Source: Spirosoma endophyticum
GTDB taxonomy: Bacteria > Bacteroidota > Bacteroidia > Cytophagales > Spirosomataceae
NCBI RefSeq assembly: GCF_900112365.1
Contig: NZ_FOLQ01000010.1
Span: forward strand, 124,001-188,000
DNA: 64,000 nucleotides
Reading direction: 5' to 3'
Shown: in pieces, positions 1 to 8,240 of the stretch
Layout: every line of letters starts with the position of its first letter
How positions within the stretch are numbered: the first letter of the stretch is position 1
The notes under the pieces: generated by a model
Database searches by the model: none
The model's input: only the letters and a program-made list of their open reading frames with translations
Told to the model about the DNA's origin: nothing
Program-made: the position numbers and the translations under genes

Positions 1-176
1 TAGTCGTTAGCGAAATTGGACAGGATTTGCAGGAAAATAGTTGTCAGAATGGCCAGAAGTGCCACTGGCCAGCTAAAATGATGGTCAGCACTGGCCAGGA
101 AGCAGCCAAGAATAATACTGGCTAAGGAGAGGGGTAACGTGCGCGGCCGTGCAGCCGCAATCCAGGACTTCACCAT
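1..176 (-). CDS. menA: 1,4-dihydroxy-2-naphthoate prenyltransferase, N-terminal part
   Basis: MenA attaches the polyprenyl tail to dihydroxynaphthoate in the inner membrane, the membrane step of menaquinone synthesis. Only the first 58 codons are present, because the gene runs leftwards off the window. I translated it by hand: the start ATG is at 176-174, followed by MVKSWIAAARPRTLPLSLAS, then two hydrophobic stretches and LSNFAND, the first aspartate-rich region typical of UbiA/MenA prenyltransferases. Menaquinone as the respiratory quinone fits Bacteroidota. A 22-bp inverted repeat (191-255) separates it from the next leftward gene, so it is probably not co-transcribed. The family is clear; the active-site rest cannot be seen. 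Confidence 0.85.
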   Translation of the reverse strand, partial: MVKSWIAAARPRTLPLSLASIILGCFLASADHHFSWPVALLAILTTIFLQILSNFAND

Positions 177-190
177 TCAATTATAAATGA

Positions 191-255
191 TGAATGATGA
201 ATGATGAATGATAAACACTAGTGAGGTGTATTCATCATTCATCATTCATCATTCA
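191..255. repeat. 22-bp inverted repeat built of TGAATGA units
   Basis: Arms 191-212 and 234-255 are perfectly complementary over 22 bp with a 21-nt loop. Each arm is itself a tandem of the 7-mer TGAATGA, about three copies. It fills most of the gap between menA and the glutathione peroxidase gene and ends three bases from the latter's stop codon. As RNA it would form a stable hairpin, but it lacks a U-tract, so it is not a classical intrinsic terminator. Confidence 0.85.
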
Positions 256-258
256 AAC

Positions 259-879
259 TTAAATACCTACTGCTTTCTTGAACTCTTCGTCTTCGGGTTT
301 CACTTTAGACGCGAAGAAATGAGTTAGTTCACCTTTTTCGTTGATCACGTATTTGCAGAAATTCCAGGTAGGAACTTTGTCATTCCAGCCGTTCATGTCT
401 TTGGTTGTCAACCATTTGTAAAGCGGAGACTGGTCGTCGCCTAATACCGATACTTTCTCAAACATAGGGAACGTAACACCGTAATTTTTTTTGCAGAACT
501 CCGCAATTTCTTCACTGCTGCCGGGTTCCTGGCTTTTGAAGTTGTTGGCTGGGAAACCTAGCACAACAATTTTGTCGCCATGTTCTTTGTAGAATTTCTC
601 CCAATCAGCATACTGCGGTGTAAAACCGCATTTTGACGCTACGTTCAGAATAACGACTTTCTTGCCTTTGAAACCCTTCAGCGATACGGGTTTGCCGTCG
701 AGTGAGTTGACTGTGAAATCATAAAGACTTTTTGTGGGAGCTGGTGCATTGGCAGGAGCTACCGCCACTTCGCGTTTGTCGGCGAAAATACCTTTAACGA
801 GCGTTGATAAAGACATAAAACTGGAAAGAGTAAAAACGAACGCGACAGCGATCAGACTAAATACAAGATTCTTTTTCAT
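259..879 (-). CDS. glutathione peroxidase family (thioredoxin-type) thiol peroxidase, membrane-anchored or exported
   Basis: Reduces hydroperoxides, in bacteria usually with thioredoxin as electron donor. The 206-residue protein starts with a hydrophobic segment (about residues 5-32) that should export or anchor it, followed by an Ala/Pro-rich linker and the GPx fold. Visible catalytic residues are the peroxidatic Cys84 in ASKCG, Gln117 in QEPG, and Trp172-Asn173 in WNF. Cys129 in EFCKKNYGVTFP sits where the resolving cysteine of two-cysteine GPx enzymes lies. The usual FPCNQF motif reads FPANNF, so the third, non-catalytic cysteine is lost. It is a single gene between hairpins. Confident on family; localisation is inferred from the N-terminus. 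Confidence 0.9.
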   Translation of the reverse strand: MKKNLVFSLIAVAFVFTLSSFMSLSTLVKGIFADKREVAVAPANAPAPTKSLYDFTVNSLDGKPVSLKGFKGKKVVILNVASKCGFTPQYADWEKFYKEHGDKIVVLGFPANNFKSQEPGSSEEIAEFCKKNYGVTFPMFEKVSVLGDDQSPLYKWLTTKDMNGWNDKVPTWNFCKYVINEKGELTHFFASKVKPEDEEFKKAVGI

Positions 880-946
880 AGTTGTTTTTGACGTTTTGGT
901 AGAACTTGGAAAGGGTATTTAAAGTCGTTGAAAATGAATAAATTGA

Positions 947-2761
947 CTACATTTTTTCAGGTACGTCTATGCTCAATAAACCCATTGCCTGACGAATAGT
1001 TTCACCAACCGCTTTTGATAAAACAAGGCGGGTATGCAGCTTACTTTTATCCGTTTCTTTCAGGATGGAAAGCTTATCGTAAAACTGGTTAAATGTTTTC
1101 GCCAACTCATACACGTATTGCCCGATATAGGAGGGAGCGTAGGCCGCGCCAGCTTCGGCAACCCGCTGCGGATACTGGCTTAACAGAAAGACCAGTTGTT
1201 GTTCAAGCTCATCTAACGTAGTTGCCGCGACCGGTCCTTCTGCCGATACGCCCATGTCGGCAGCTTTCCGCAAAATCGACTGAATTCTGGCGTGAACGTA
1301 TTGAATATAAGGCCCCGTGTTACCATGCAAATCTACCGACTCGGCCGGATTGAATTGCATCCGTTTTTGCGGATCGACCTTCAATAAATAGTATTTTAAT
1401 GCGCCGAGGCCAAGCATCTGAAACAACGCCGTTTTTTCGGCGTCGCTAAACTCCTGAAGCTTGCCTTTGGCTGCTTCATCGGCAGCTGTGGAGGCAGCAT
1501 CAGTAGTTTCCTGAATCAGGTCGTCGGCGTCAACAACGGTACCTTCGCGGGATTTCATCTTGCCCGTCGGCAAATCGACCATGCCGTACGACAAGTGGTA
1601 TAATTCGTTGGCATACGGACGACCTAACCGGCGCAGAATGGCAAACAGGACGTTAAAATGATAATCCTGCTCATTGCCAACTACCCAAATAGACCGGTCG
1701 TTATGGTAATCCTGGAATTTGAGATCGGTGGTTCCCAAATCCTGCGTCATGTAGACCGACGTACCGTCAGACCGCATAACCAGTTTCTGATCCAGCCCTT
1801 CTTCGGTCAAATCAATCCAGACTGAGTTGTCGTCTTTCCGGTAGAAAATGCCTTTTTGCAGGCCCTCCTCAACGACTTCTTTGCCAAGAAGATACGTATT
1901 GGATTCGTAGTACGTCTTGTCGAAACTAACGCCAATACGTTTATACGTAGCATCGAAGCCCGCATAGACCCAGGCATTGAGTTGACTCCAGAGGGCCACT
2001 GTTTCAGGATCGCCCTGCTCCCAAAGACGTAGCATCTGCTGGACGTCCAGCATGAGTGGAGCTTTTTTCTCGGCTTCTTCTTTAGGGGTTCCCTGAGCAA
2101 CCATCTCCTCGATTTGCGCTTTGTAAGCCTTATCGAACAGAACGTAGTACTTCCCGATCAAATGGTCGCCTTTCATGCCCGACGACTCTGGCGTTTCAGC
2201 GCGGCCCGACGCATCGGTTCCGAATCGCTGATAGGCCAGCATCGACTTGCAGATGTGAACGCCCCGATCGTTCACGATACAGGTTTTCACTACGTCATAA
2301 CCGTTTGCTTTTAAAATCCGGCTGACTGAATCGCCCAGAAAATTGTTACGTAAGTGGCCGAGGTGAAGTGGCTTATTTGTGTTTGGCGAGGAAAACTCAA
2401 CCATCACCGATTGTCCTTTGGTGGGCAATGTGCCGAAGGCTGGATTGGCGGCAATGTCATTCAATACGTCGATCCAGGGTGCATCGGCAATGCTGATATT
2501 AAGAAAGCCCTGCACCACGTTGAACCCACTGACAACCGAACTATTTTCGACTAACCACGTACCAATGGCCTGCCCAATTTGAGCGGGCGCCTTACGTAGC
2601 GCTTTGGTGAGTGAAAAGGTTACGAACGTGTAAAGACCTTCGAATTCTTTCTTGGTGGGTTGTAAAGTTATCTCACCGATGCCGGACGCACCGATCTCCT
2701 GTTGATACAATTCAGCAATAGCCTGTTGAATTGCCTTCTTTAGTTCTTCCTGAATATCCAT
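947..2761 (-). CDS. argS: arginyl-tRNA synthetase
   Basis: Charges tRNA-Arg in the cytoplasm. The 604-residue protein has the N-terminal Add-1 region, the class I signature HLGH at 133-136 (after SSPNTNKP), the KMSKS-equivalent KMKSREG at 401-407, and a C-terminal anticodon-binding helical domain with HGNTGPYIQYVHAR, usual for ArgRS. I chose the ATG at 2761 rather than the longer reading to 2854, because the longer version would run through a 13-bp hairpin (2812-2840) and adds residues with no counterpart in ArgRS. A promoter-like TACTTTTG lies at 2769-2776 on the minus strand, eight bases before the start, implying an almost leaderless mRNA. Confidence 0.96.
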   Translation of the reverse strand: MDIQEELKKAIQQAIAELYQQEIGASGIGEITLQPTKKEFEGLYTFVTFSLTKALRKAPAQIGQAIGTWLVENSSVVSGFNVVQGFLNISIADAPWIDVLNDIAANPAFGTLPTKGQSVMVEFSSPNTNKPLHLGHLRNNFLGDSVSRILKANGYDVVKTCIVNDRGVHICKSMLAYQRFGTDASGRAETPESSGMKGDHLIGKYYVLFDKAYKAQIEEMVAQGTPKEEAEKKAPLMLDVQQMLRLWEQGDPETVALWSQLNAWVYAGFDATYKRIGVSFDKTYYESNTYLLGKEVVEEGLQKGIFYRKDDNSVWIDLTEEGLDQKLVMRSDGTSVYMTQDLGTTDLKFQDYHNDRSIWVVGNEQDYHFNVLFAILRRLGRPYANELYHLSYGMVDLPTGKMKSREGTVVDADDLIQETTDAASTAADEAAKGKLQEFSDAEKTALFQMLGLGALKYYLLKVDPQKRMQFNPAESVDLHGNTGPYIQYVHARIQSILRKAADMGVSAEGPVAATTLDELEQQLVFLLSQYPQRVAEAGAAYAPSYIGQYVYELAKTFNQFYDKLSILKETDKSKLHTRLVLSKAVGETIRQAMGLLSIDVPEKM

Positions 2762-2768
2762 TAGGCTG

Positions 2769-2776
2769 CAAAAGTA
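2769..2776 (-). promoter_or_regulatory. Bacteroidota -7 box (TAnnTTTG) of argS
   Basis: The minus strand reads TACTTTTG, a full match to the Bacteroidota -7 consensus TAnnTTTG, eight bases upstream of the argS ATG at 2761. No clear -33 TTTG is seen at the usual distance. If used, transcription would start within a few bases of the start codon. Confidence 0.5.
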
Positions 2777-2811
2777 CGAAAAGTAGCGTGTAAGTAGCGC
2801 GAGCGGAAGCT

Positions 2812-2840
2812 GTTTGGCGTAGTCTACGACTACGCCAAAC
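2812..2840. repeat. GGCGTAGTC-type hairpin, copy 1
   Basis: A perfect 13-bp stem (2812-2824 with 2828-2840) closes a 3-nt loop. Its core GGCGTAGTC-NNN-GACTACGCC recurs at 26116-26140 and 49349-49369. On the minus strand it lies 16 bases after the stop of the penicillin-acylase gene and upstream of argS, as a 3'-end hairpin without a U-tract. Confidence 0.85.
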
Positions 2841-2856
2841 GACAATCTGGACAATC

Positions 2857-5226
2857 TTAAGGTTGCAACGTTGTCGTTCTTTCTGCTACTGTCTTTACTT
2901 TTTCTTTCGAGAAGAATGCCGGGAAATAACCATTTTCCGCCCAGATTGGAAACAAATCACCGTAGTGCGGGCTATCTGGATCGCCCGACTGGCCGGGGCT
3001 GTTGATGCCAAGCGTTTTATCCCAATCTTCGGTATCAACCAGCATCCGGAACGTAGCACCGTGGGTTTGATTCAGGTCATTTCCTGTTGCATTGACAGTT
3101 TCGCCGTAACCGCCCCGCGCTACCGGACCGAGGTTGATTTTCTTCTGCATTGCTTTGTCAACCAGATCACTAAGCGGGTGAGTAATAGTGATGTGCTTAT
3201 TTTTTCGCTGCCCGTACGACCAGTCATCCATGTCATTGCCGAGCCGGTCGGCGAGTTCGGTCACCGCTCGGTCGAGGCATAAAAGCAATAGACTATCACG
3301 CGCGCCTGTCGGAACGAGCAGCGCATCGGTCACACGCTTCGAGGGTAACGTTTTCAGGTACGGCTGGGCGTTTTTGGGGACTTTCTGCTGGTAAACGGCC
3401 TGTTTCAATTGCCCCTCCCAGGCTACATAGATAGCAGCCGCAACTGAACCGGGGTCTAATTTATAATCCCATCGCCGGAAGTAAGTCAGCGCCTTTTCTG
3501 TTCGATCATTGGGCGACGATAGGTTTTGTAACAATGGCACCAATGTCCGGGCTGGAATGGACAGGTAATCGGCCTGCAAGGCCATAAAGTCAACCAGATT
3601 CTTGCGTTTGCCATCGCTCAATACTTCTTCGATCCGGTGTGCCCGACTTGGTGCAGCCCACGTCCAGCCAACAGCATTACGATTTGGGAAGCTGTTGGGT
3701 GTCAGGTTGTTATTAGCCGTAACGACGTAGCCTTCGGATGGATTTAGTTTGTTTGGCAGTTGGTGGATAGGTAGGTAACCACCCCACTCAAACCGACCGT
3801 CGCCTGGAACCGGAACCAGCCCTGTGAAATTCTTTCGGATTGGCGATAAACCCACGGCCTGCCAGCCAATTGTCCCGGTTTTGTCGGCCCAAATCATGTT
3901 CTCACCCGGTACCCGACTGAACAAACACGCCTGCCGAAACTCTGTCCAGTTTCGGGACTGATTCATTCGTAGACTAGCTAGATAAGGGGCACAACCGGTT
4001 TCGAGCCATCCCGCCCGAATCGCATAGATTTTATGGTTCTTTGCATCTTCGAACACGACGGGCCCGTGTTGTGTATATTTTAATGTTGCTAACACCGGCT
4101 TTCCACTTTTCATTGGGATAGTCTCGGTCAGTGTTTTCAGCGAGACCCAGCGATCTTTATACCGGTATTGATTCGGATTAGCGGGGTTGGTTTTATACAC
4201 GTATAAATCTTCATTGTCGGTTTCGAAGATAGTCAGACCCCAGGCACCATATTCGTTGTGACCTACTGAAATGCCGGGCAGCGTTGGTTCGCCTGCGCCA
4301 ACTACGTTCCAGCCCGGTGCATTGAGGTGTACCCAATAACGCAGCGAAGGAGTTGACTGCGAGCGGTGGGGGTCGTTGGCCAGCATCGGATAACCACTGG
4401 CTGATTTATTACCCGAAATTACCCAGTTGTTCGAGCCAACGTATTGTTTCTCCGTATCGAACCACTTGTCAATATCGCTGGGTTGGCCAATACGTCTGGC
4501 CTCGTCTTCGTCCGCTTTCGCTAATCGTCCCTGAAACTTCAGGGGCAATCGAAAGGCTTCGTAGAGTTCCAGGATTGGCTGAAATAACTCGTCGCCGTTG
4601 ACATGCAGTGCTAAATCCGGTTCACCTGCTTTAGTGATAGGGTGGAACCACTGTAATTCGCGGAGTTTATCAGCCCCCATTAATTTCACCAATCGCCCGT
4701 AATTCAGTTCCTCACGTACATTACCTAATAAGCCCTGATGGCGGCTAATGACAATTTCAGGCGTCCATAAACCTGGTTTTGTTTGGAGCACCCGAAACTC
4801 GAACGGTAGCTTTTCGGGGGTTTTCAGCATTTCGGTAATGTACGCATTGATGCCATCTACAAACGCTCCAACAATTTGTGGACCGTGTGGATGATAGTGC
4901 TTCAATTCCTGATCAATATTTCCGCGAAATCGAAACAGCCGGGTTCCGATATCACGTTTCGTTTCCTGCTCCCCAAGTAATTCGGATACTGTACCCGTCG
5001 CCTGTCTGCGCCAGATTTCCAGTTGAAACAATCGGTCCTGAGCCGCCGAGTAGCCTTGTGCGAAGAAAAGATCATGTTCATTTTTTGCGTAGATATGATT
5101 GACACCCCAACGATCGCGGATAATTTCGACGGGCTGTTGCAAACCCTTTACCTGCATCCGTTGCGTTGACTGAGCATTACAACAAATTGGCAGAAAAACG
5201 ACTAACAGGAAAAAGAGGTGGCGCAT
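2857..5226 (-). CDS. secreted penicillin acylase family amidohydrolase
   Basis: An N-terminal-nucleophile hydrolase that cleaves amide bonds; in bacteria family members hydrolyse beta-lactam side chains or acyl-homoserine lactones. The 789-residue length fits the pre-pro form. There is an export signal (about residues 1-19, ending CNAQ), an alpha-subunit region, and a spacer ending just before Ser265 in YVGSNNW, the autoprocessing nucleophile that becomes the N-terminus of the beta subunit. Further family signatures include a PMLANDPHR stretch and the C-terminal HYGDLFPIW. Probably periplasmic. The substrate cannot be read from the sequence. Gene end and argS are separated by a hairpin at 2812-2840. 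Confidence 0.9.
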   Translation of the reverse strand: MRHLFFLLVVFLPICCNAQSTQRMQVKGLQQPVEIIRDRWGVNHIYAKNEHDLFFAQGYSAAQDRLFQLEIWRRQATGTVSELLGEQETKRDIGTRLFRFRGNIDQELKHYHPHGPQIVGAFVDGINAYITEMLKTPEKLPFEFRVLQTKPGLWTPEIVISRHQGLLGNVREELNYGRLVKLMGADKLRELQWFHPITKAGEPDLALHVNGDELFQPILELYEAFRLPLKFQGRLAKADEDEARRIGQPSDIDKWFDTEKQYVGSNNWVISGNKSASGYPMLANDPHRSQSTPSLRYWVHLNAPGWNVVGAGEPTLPGISVGHNEYGAWGLTIFETDNEDLYVYKTNPANPNQYRYKDRWVSLKTLTETIPMKSGKPVLATLKYTQHGPVVFEDAKNHKIYAIRAGWLETGCAPYLASLRMNQSRNWTEFRQACLFSRVPGENMIWADKTGTIGWQAVGLSPIRKNFTGLVPVPGDGRFEWGGYLPIHQLPNKLNPSEGYVVTANNNLTPNSFPNRNAVGWTWAAPSRAHRIEEVLSDGKRKNLVDFMALQADYLSIPARTLVPLLQNLSSPNDRTEKALTYFRRWDYKLDPGSVAAAIYVAWEGQLKQAVYQQKVPKNAQPYLKTLPSKRVTDALLVPTGARDSLLLLCLDRAVTELADRLGNDMDDWSYGQRKNKHITITHPLSDLVDKAMQKKINLGPVARGGYGETVNATGNDLNQTHGATFRMLVDTEDWDKTLGINSPGQSGDPDSPHYGDLFPIWAENGYFPAFFSKEKVKTVAERTTTLQP

Positions 5227-5345
5227 GCGGTCAGATTTGGAAGTAATATAGCCAACAATCTACATATTAAGAATAGTGACGACTACTTAACAATTGAAAC
5301 GTAGCGATGTTGCTATTCTGGGAAAACACTACGTCCACGGAACTC

Positions 5346-5843
5346 ATGAAAACGGCGCTTTATCAAGTTTTTCTATTCAGTCTACTTGCAAGCCTTGCAG
5401 GTTGTGGATCAATTCCCATCCAGTCGAACGTAAAGGCAGATGCCAAACCGGAGTTTCGAAGTATTCTGGTTGTATCGAATCTATCAACTGTTGAGCCAAC
5501 CTATTTACCTACCTTTCAAACGGCGTTTCCAGTGGGTTATCAGGTGTGCACTGTGTCAAACAGTCCCATTTCCTTTGATAGTCCGGAGGAATCTATCGAG
5601 AAACAGCGGCAGACTTGCCAGAGTGAAGTGGTGTTGACAATTGATTTCAACCGCAACTACACCTATGGTATCGGTAAATCCATATCATCCCGCAATGAAC
5701 TCTATCTGGAAATGAAGAGCCTTGCCACCGGCAGGCCTTTCTGGAAAGCCATTGTCACAACGGGCAGCTACTGGGAAGTGCCTCCCAAATGGATTATTAG
5801 ACAACTGATCAAAGACGGCGTGATTGAAGGGGTAATTAGATAG
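5346..5843 (+). CDS. putative lipoprotein of unknown function
   Basis: I do not recognise the family. From the ATG at 5346 the protein has 165 residues and begins with a lipoprotein signal (hydrophobic stretch then LAGC, lipidated Cys20). The upstream in-frame ATG at 5307 would bury this signal, so 5346 is preferred. The rest is a small soluble domain with a cysteine pair and alternating strands, including SILVVSNL and EVVLTIDF, and ends in a basic helix. It is divergent from the penicillin-acylase gene and is followed by a 27-bp inverted repeat. Probably anchored in the periplasm or outer membrane. Confidence 0.65.
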   Translation: MKTALYQVFLFSLLASLAGCGSIPIQSNVKADAKPEFRSILVVSNLSTVEPTYLPTFQTAFPVGYQVCTVSNSPISFDSPEESIEKQRQTCQSEVVLTIDFNRNYTYGIGKSISSRNELYLEMKSLATGRPFWKAIVTTGSYWEVPPKWIIRQLIKDGVIEGVIR

Positions 5844-5854
5844 TAAAAAAACAG

Positions 5855-5933
5855 ATTGAACACAGAGGCACAGAGAACACAAAGGGTTAGATGGTATGTA
5901 TAACTCTGTGTTCTCTGTGCCTCTGTGTTCAAT
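5855..5933. repeat. 27-bp perfect inverted repeat, AACACAGAG class, copy 1
   Basis: Arms 5855-5881 and 5907-5933 are perfectly complementary (27 bp, 25-nt loop). The arm is made of repeated AACACAGAG/GCACAGAG words, shared with the inverted repeats at 24453-24518 and 54701-54780. It lies between two convergent genes, twelve bases after the upstream stop codon. Confidence 0.9.
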
Positions 5934-5988
5934 ATTTTAACAACGTAGCACTGATTATGGAATGCAGGTACTACTTGTAGTTAAAAGA

Positions 5989-6432
5989 TTAGACAAAGGC
6001 CGGGAAGTCGTCCATGAACTGCACATCGGCAGTCGTGTGATCGATGCTACAACAATAATGCGTCAGTCCATTGGAAATCACTACGTAAGGCGCACGGTGC
6101 ACATGGTTGTACCGGGCAATCTGATCGAAGACATTTTGTGTCAGAGTGATATGTGGCGCTTTGCATTCGACGATCAGGAACGGCTGCCCCTGCCGATTAA
6201 AAACTACGATGTCCGTACGTTTCTGTGTTGTATTCAGCGTCAGCCCCCCTTCCGATCGAATAAGTGCTTTTGGATACGCGTAGTGTGTCAAAAGTAAGTT
6301 GACAATATGCTGCCGAACCCACTCCTCGGGCGACAGTCGAACGTACTTCCGGCGTATCAGATCGAATATGTATGGTTTACCTTCGACTTGCTTAGTTTTG
6401 TAGTCAAAAGTGGGGAGATTCAACGGGTCCAT
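5989..6432 (-). CDS. orphan type I restriction HsdR N-terminal-like nuclease domain protein
   Basis: A 147-residue single-domain protein resembling the nuclease-fold N-terminus of HsdR subunits (HsdR_N family). Visible PD-(D/E)XK elements are Glu61 in SEGGL, Asp74 in KRTDIVVF, and Glu89-x-Lys91 in IVECKAP, followed by a QIARYNHV helix. No helicase, specificity or methyltransferase gene lies nearby, so it is not part of a restriction system here. The start at 6432 was chosen because the longer reading from 6495 adds a tail overlapping low-complexity intergenic DNA. Such stand-alone proteins occur in many Bacteroidota; their role is unknown to me. Confidence 0.8.
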   Translation of the reverse strand: MDPLNLPTFDYKTKQVEGKPYIFDLIRRKYVRLSPEEWVRQHIVNLLLTHYAYPKALIRSEGGLTLNTTQKRTDIVVFNRQGQPFLIVECKAPHITLTQNVFDQIARYNHVHRAPYVVISNGLTHYCCSIDHTTADVQFMDDFPAFV

Positions 6433-6547
6433 ACCACTAAGATAAAGAATGTATGAGTGAGGACGTGAATAAGCGAACGAAAAAACGGAATTCACACTTT
6501 ATTCTCTCAATCACTTATCAATCCACTCACTGAATCCCTCCTGAACA

Positions 6548-7318
6548 ATGAAGACTAAAGAAGAAATCGTTGCGAACTGGTTGCCACGTTACACGGGAAC
6601 CCCCATCGAACAATTCGGCGAATATATTTTGCTGACTAACTTTATCAACTACGTCGAAATTTTCGCGCAGAAATTCGACGTTGAGATTTTTGGCATCGGG
6701 CGGGCCATGCAAACCGCTACGGCCAACAACATTACGATCATCAACTTTGGTATGGGGAGTGCTATGGCGGCTACTGTCATGGACTTACTCTCAGCTGTTG
6801 ATCCAAAAGCAGTGTTGTTTCTGGGTAAATGCGGTGGACTGAAAAAGACACAGATCGGCGATCTGGTGTTGCCCATTGCCGCCATTCGGGGTGAAGGGAC
6901 CAGCAATGATTATATGCGCCCGGAAATTCCCGCTCTGCCCTCATTCCGATTGCAACGAGCGGTTTCGTCGACCATAAAGAAATACGAACTGGATTATTGG
7001 ACGGGTACGGTATACACTACCAATCGACGGATCTGGGAACACGACGAACCATTCAAGGATTATCTCCGCGAACTCCGGGCGATGGCCATCGACATGGAAA
7101 CGGCCACCATTTTTACCGTTGGTTTTGTGAATTCGATTCCGCACGGTGCCCTGTTGCTAGTGTCCGACAATCCGCTGGTGCCAGAAGGTGTGAAAACTGA
7201 GGAAAGCGACAAACGGGTAACGGGTCAGTTCGTAAACAAGCATCTGGAAATAGGTATCGACGCCCTGCTCGAACTCGAATCCTCCGGCGATTCGGTGAAG
7301 CACTTGCGATTTGAATAG
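6548..7318 (+). CDS. AMP nucleosidase (Bacteroidota short type)
   Basis: Hydrolyses AMP to adenine and ribose 5-phosphate, controlling the adenylate pool. The 256-residue protein is a nucleoside phosphorylase-fold enzyme. It carries FGMGSAMAA (about 74-82), the FLGKCGGL loop (about 98-105), the base/ribose-binding signature AIDMETATIF (about 182-191), and VSDNPL near the C-terminus. The regulatory N-terminal domain of enterobacterial Amn is absent, as is normal for the short Bacteroidota form. The start is the first in-frame ATG. A strong hairpin with a short T-run follows at 7342-7394. Confidence 0.9.
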   Translation: MKTKEEIVANWLPRYTGTPIEQFGEYILLTNFINYVEIFAQKFDVEIFGIGRAMQTATANNITIINFGMGSAMAATVMDLLSAVDPKAVLFLGKCGGLKKTQIGDLVLPIAAIRGEGTSNDYMRPEIPALPSFRLQRAVSSTIKKYELDYWTGTVYTTNRRIWEHDEPFKDYLRELRAMAIDMETATIFTVGFVNSIPHGALLLVSDNPLVPEGVKTEESDKRVTGQFVNKHLEIGIDALLELESSGDSVKHLRFE

Positions 7319-7341
7319 TTAAAGGGAAGAAAAGAAGGAGG

Positions 7342-7394
7342 GGGAAGAATAGGCCGAAAGGGAAATAAACCCTCCAGGCCTATTCTTCCCTTTT
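7342..7394 (+). terminator. terminator hairpin after AMP nucleosidase
   Basis: A perfect 14-bp stem (7342-7355 with 7377-7390) has a 21-nt loop that contains a smaller AGGG/CCCT pairing. It is followed by four T. It lies 24 bases after the stop codon. Confidence 0.75.
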
Positions 7395-7563
7395 CGCTTA
7401 AAAAAATCACTGACCATCTTACAGGCTGGGTTGTAGCCGAGTTCAGTGGCCGAGTTTCCCGCATTTCATCGCCAACTCTATCTTTTAGTATGCTCTGAAC
7501 GTAGTGATTTGGCTTAAAACTGCCAAAAGATAGCCACCAATTGCCATCTTTTTGGTTAAGAGA

Positions 7564-7616
7564 ATGACATATTGTCATATATTTTATTTTTTCATTAAAA
7601 ATTGAGACATTTTGTC
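7564..7616. promoter_or_regulatory. pair of GACA-N3-TGTC dyads upstream of hsp20 (candidate operators)
   Basis: Dyad 1 is ATGACA-TAT-TGTCAT (7564-7578). Dyad 2 is GACA-TTT-TGTC (7606-7616). The GACA cores are exactly 40 bp apart, about four helical turns, in AT-rich DNA 90-140 bp before the hsp20 start. This arrangement suits two dimers of a heat-shock regulator on the same DNA face. No cognate regulator is in the window. Confidence 0.45.
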
Positions 7617-7705
7617 ATAATGATTGCTTAAAAATGCTTTGGTACAGGGTTTGTAATAGAGAGAATGTGTTTGATAGTAAACAACCCAATAAAACAAATA
7701 AAACC

Positions 7706-8128
7706 ATGGCAACCTTAGTTCGATATAACAACTTCCCTACTTTCTTTAATCCTTTTTACGGTCGTCCTGTAATCAACCGGTATCAAAACACTACACCTAA
7801 TGTACCGGCTGTGAACGTGAAAGAAACTGAAACCGCATTCCTTCTTGAATTGGCCGCTCCCGGTCTGAAAAAAGAAGATTTGAAAATCAGCGTAGAAAAT
7901 AACAAGCTGACGATTGGTTACAATTCTGAAGTAAAAACGGAAGAAAGCACGGAGAAATTCACTCGTCAGGAGTTTGGTTTCACGTCGTTCGAACGTAGCT
8001 TCCGCTTACCTAAAACGGTAAACGCCGACCAAATCAAAGCTGCTTATACCGACGGCATCTTGACCGTTGAATTGCCTAAAGTTGAAGTAAAAGAAGAAAA
8101 ATTAGTGAAGGAAATTACCGTTGCCTAA
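7706..8128 (+). CDS. Hsp20/alpha-crystallin small heat-shock protein
   Basis: An ATP-independent holdase that keeps denatured proteins soluble in the cytoplasm. The 140-residue protein has a short N-terminal arm with NNFPTFFNPF, then the alpha-crystallin domain from about residue 33 to 130 with the hallmark ELAAPGLKKEDLKISVENN, and a C-terminal tail. The ATG at 7706 (MATLVRYNNF) is preferred over the in-frame ATG at 7634, whose extra residues (Asn/Lys-rich, AT-rich DNA) look like leader sequence. Upstream lie two GACA-N3-TGTC dyads, and a clean terminator follows at 8155-8187. Confidence 0.92.
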   Translation: MATLVRYNNFPTFFNPFYGRPVINRYQNTTPNVPAVNVKETETAFLLELAAPGLKKEDLKISVENNKLTIGYNSEVKTEESTEKFTRQEFGFTSFERSFRLPKTVNADQIKAAYTDGILTVELPKVEVKEEKLVKEITVA

Positions 8129-8154
8129 TCGCACCTGGTAGAAGTGGAAGATGG

Positions 8155-8187
8155 AAAAGCCCGCGTCAATTGACGTGGGCTTTTTTT
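8155..8187 (+). terminator. intrinsic terminator of hsp20
   Basis: AAAAGCCCGCGTCAA pairs with the following TTGACGTGGGCTTTT (one G-U pair) and is followed by a run of T. It begins 27 bases after the hsp20 stop codon. Confidence 0.85.
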
Positions 8188-8240
8188 GCTTGGAGCAGGG
8201 GGGAAGGAGTGCGATTAATCCATGCACCTTGTACCATGCC

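Larger units (their letters stand above)
7319..7705. other. 387-nt intergenic region between AMP nucleosidase and hsp20
   Basis: The left part holds a terminator hairpin (7342-7394). The middle (about 7400-7560) contains no convincing gene; an imperfect CCAAAAGAT/ATCTTTTTGG inverted pair is present around 7523-7555. The right part is AT-rich and holds two GACA-N3-TGTC dyads (7564-7578 and 7606-7616) upstream of hsp20. Confidence 0.6.

Noticed and set aside
2762-2854. N-terminal extension of argS
   Set aside because: It would translate a perfect hairpin and adds residues that ArgRS proteins lack; the start at 2761 is better.
5989-6432. A restriction-modification system around the HsdR-N protein
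   Set aside because: No methyltransferase, specificity subunit or helicase is present within several kilobases on either side.
7225-7578. Leftward 117-codon reading frame before hsp20
   Set aside because: It starts inside the candidate operator region, runs through the terminator hairpin and into the AMP nucleosidase gene, and its composition changes abruptly; it looks like a chance frame.
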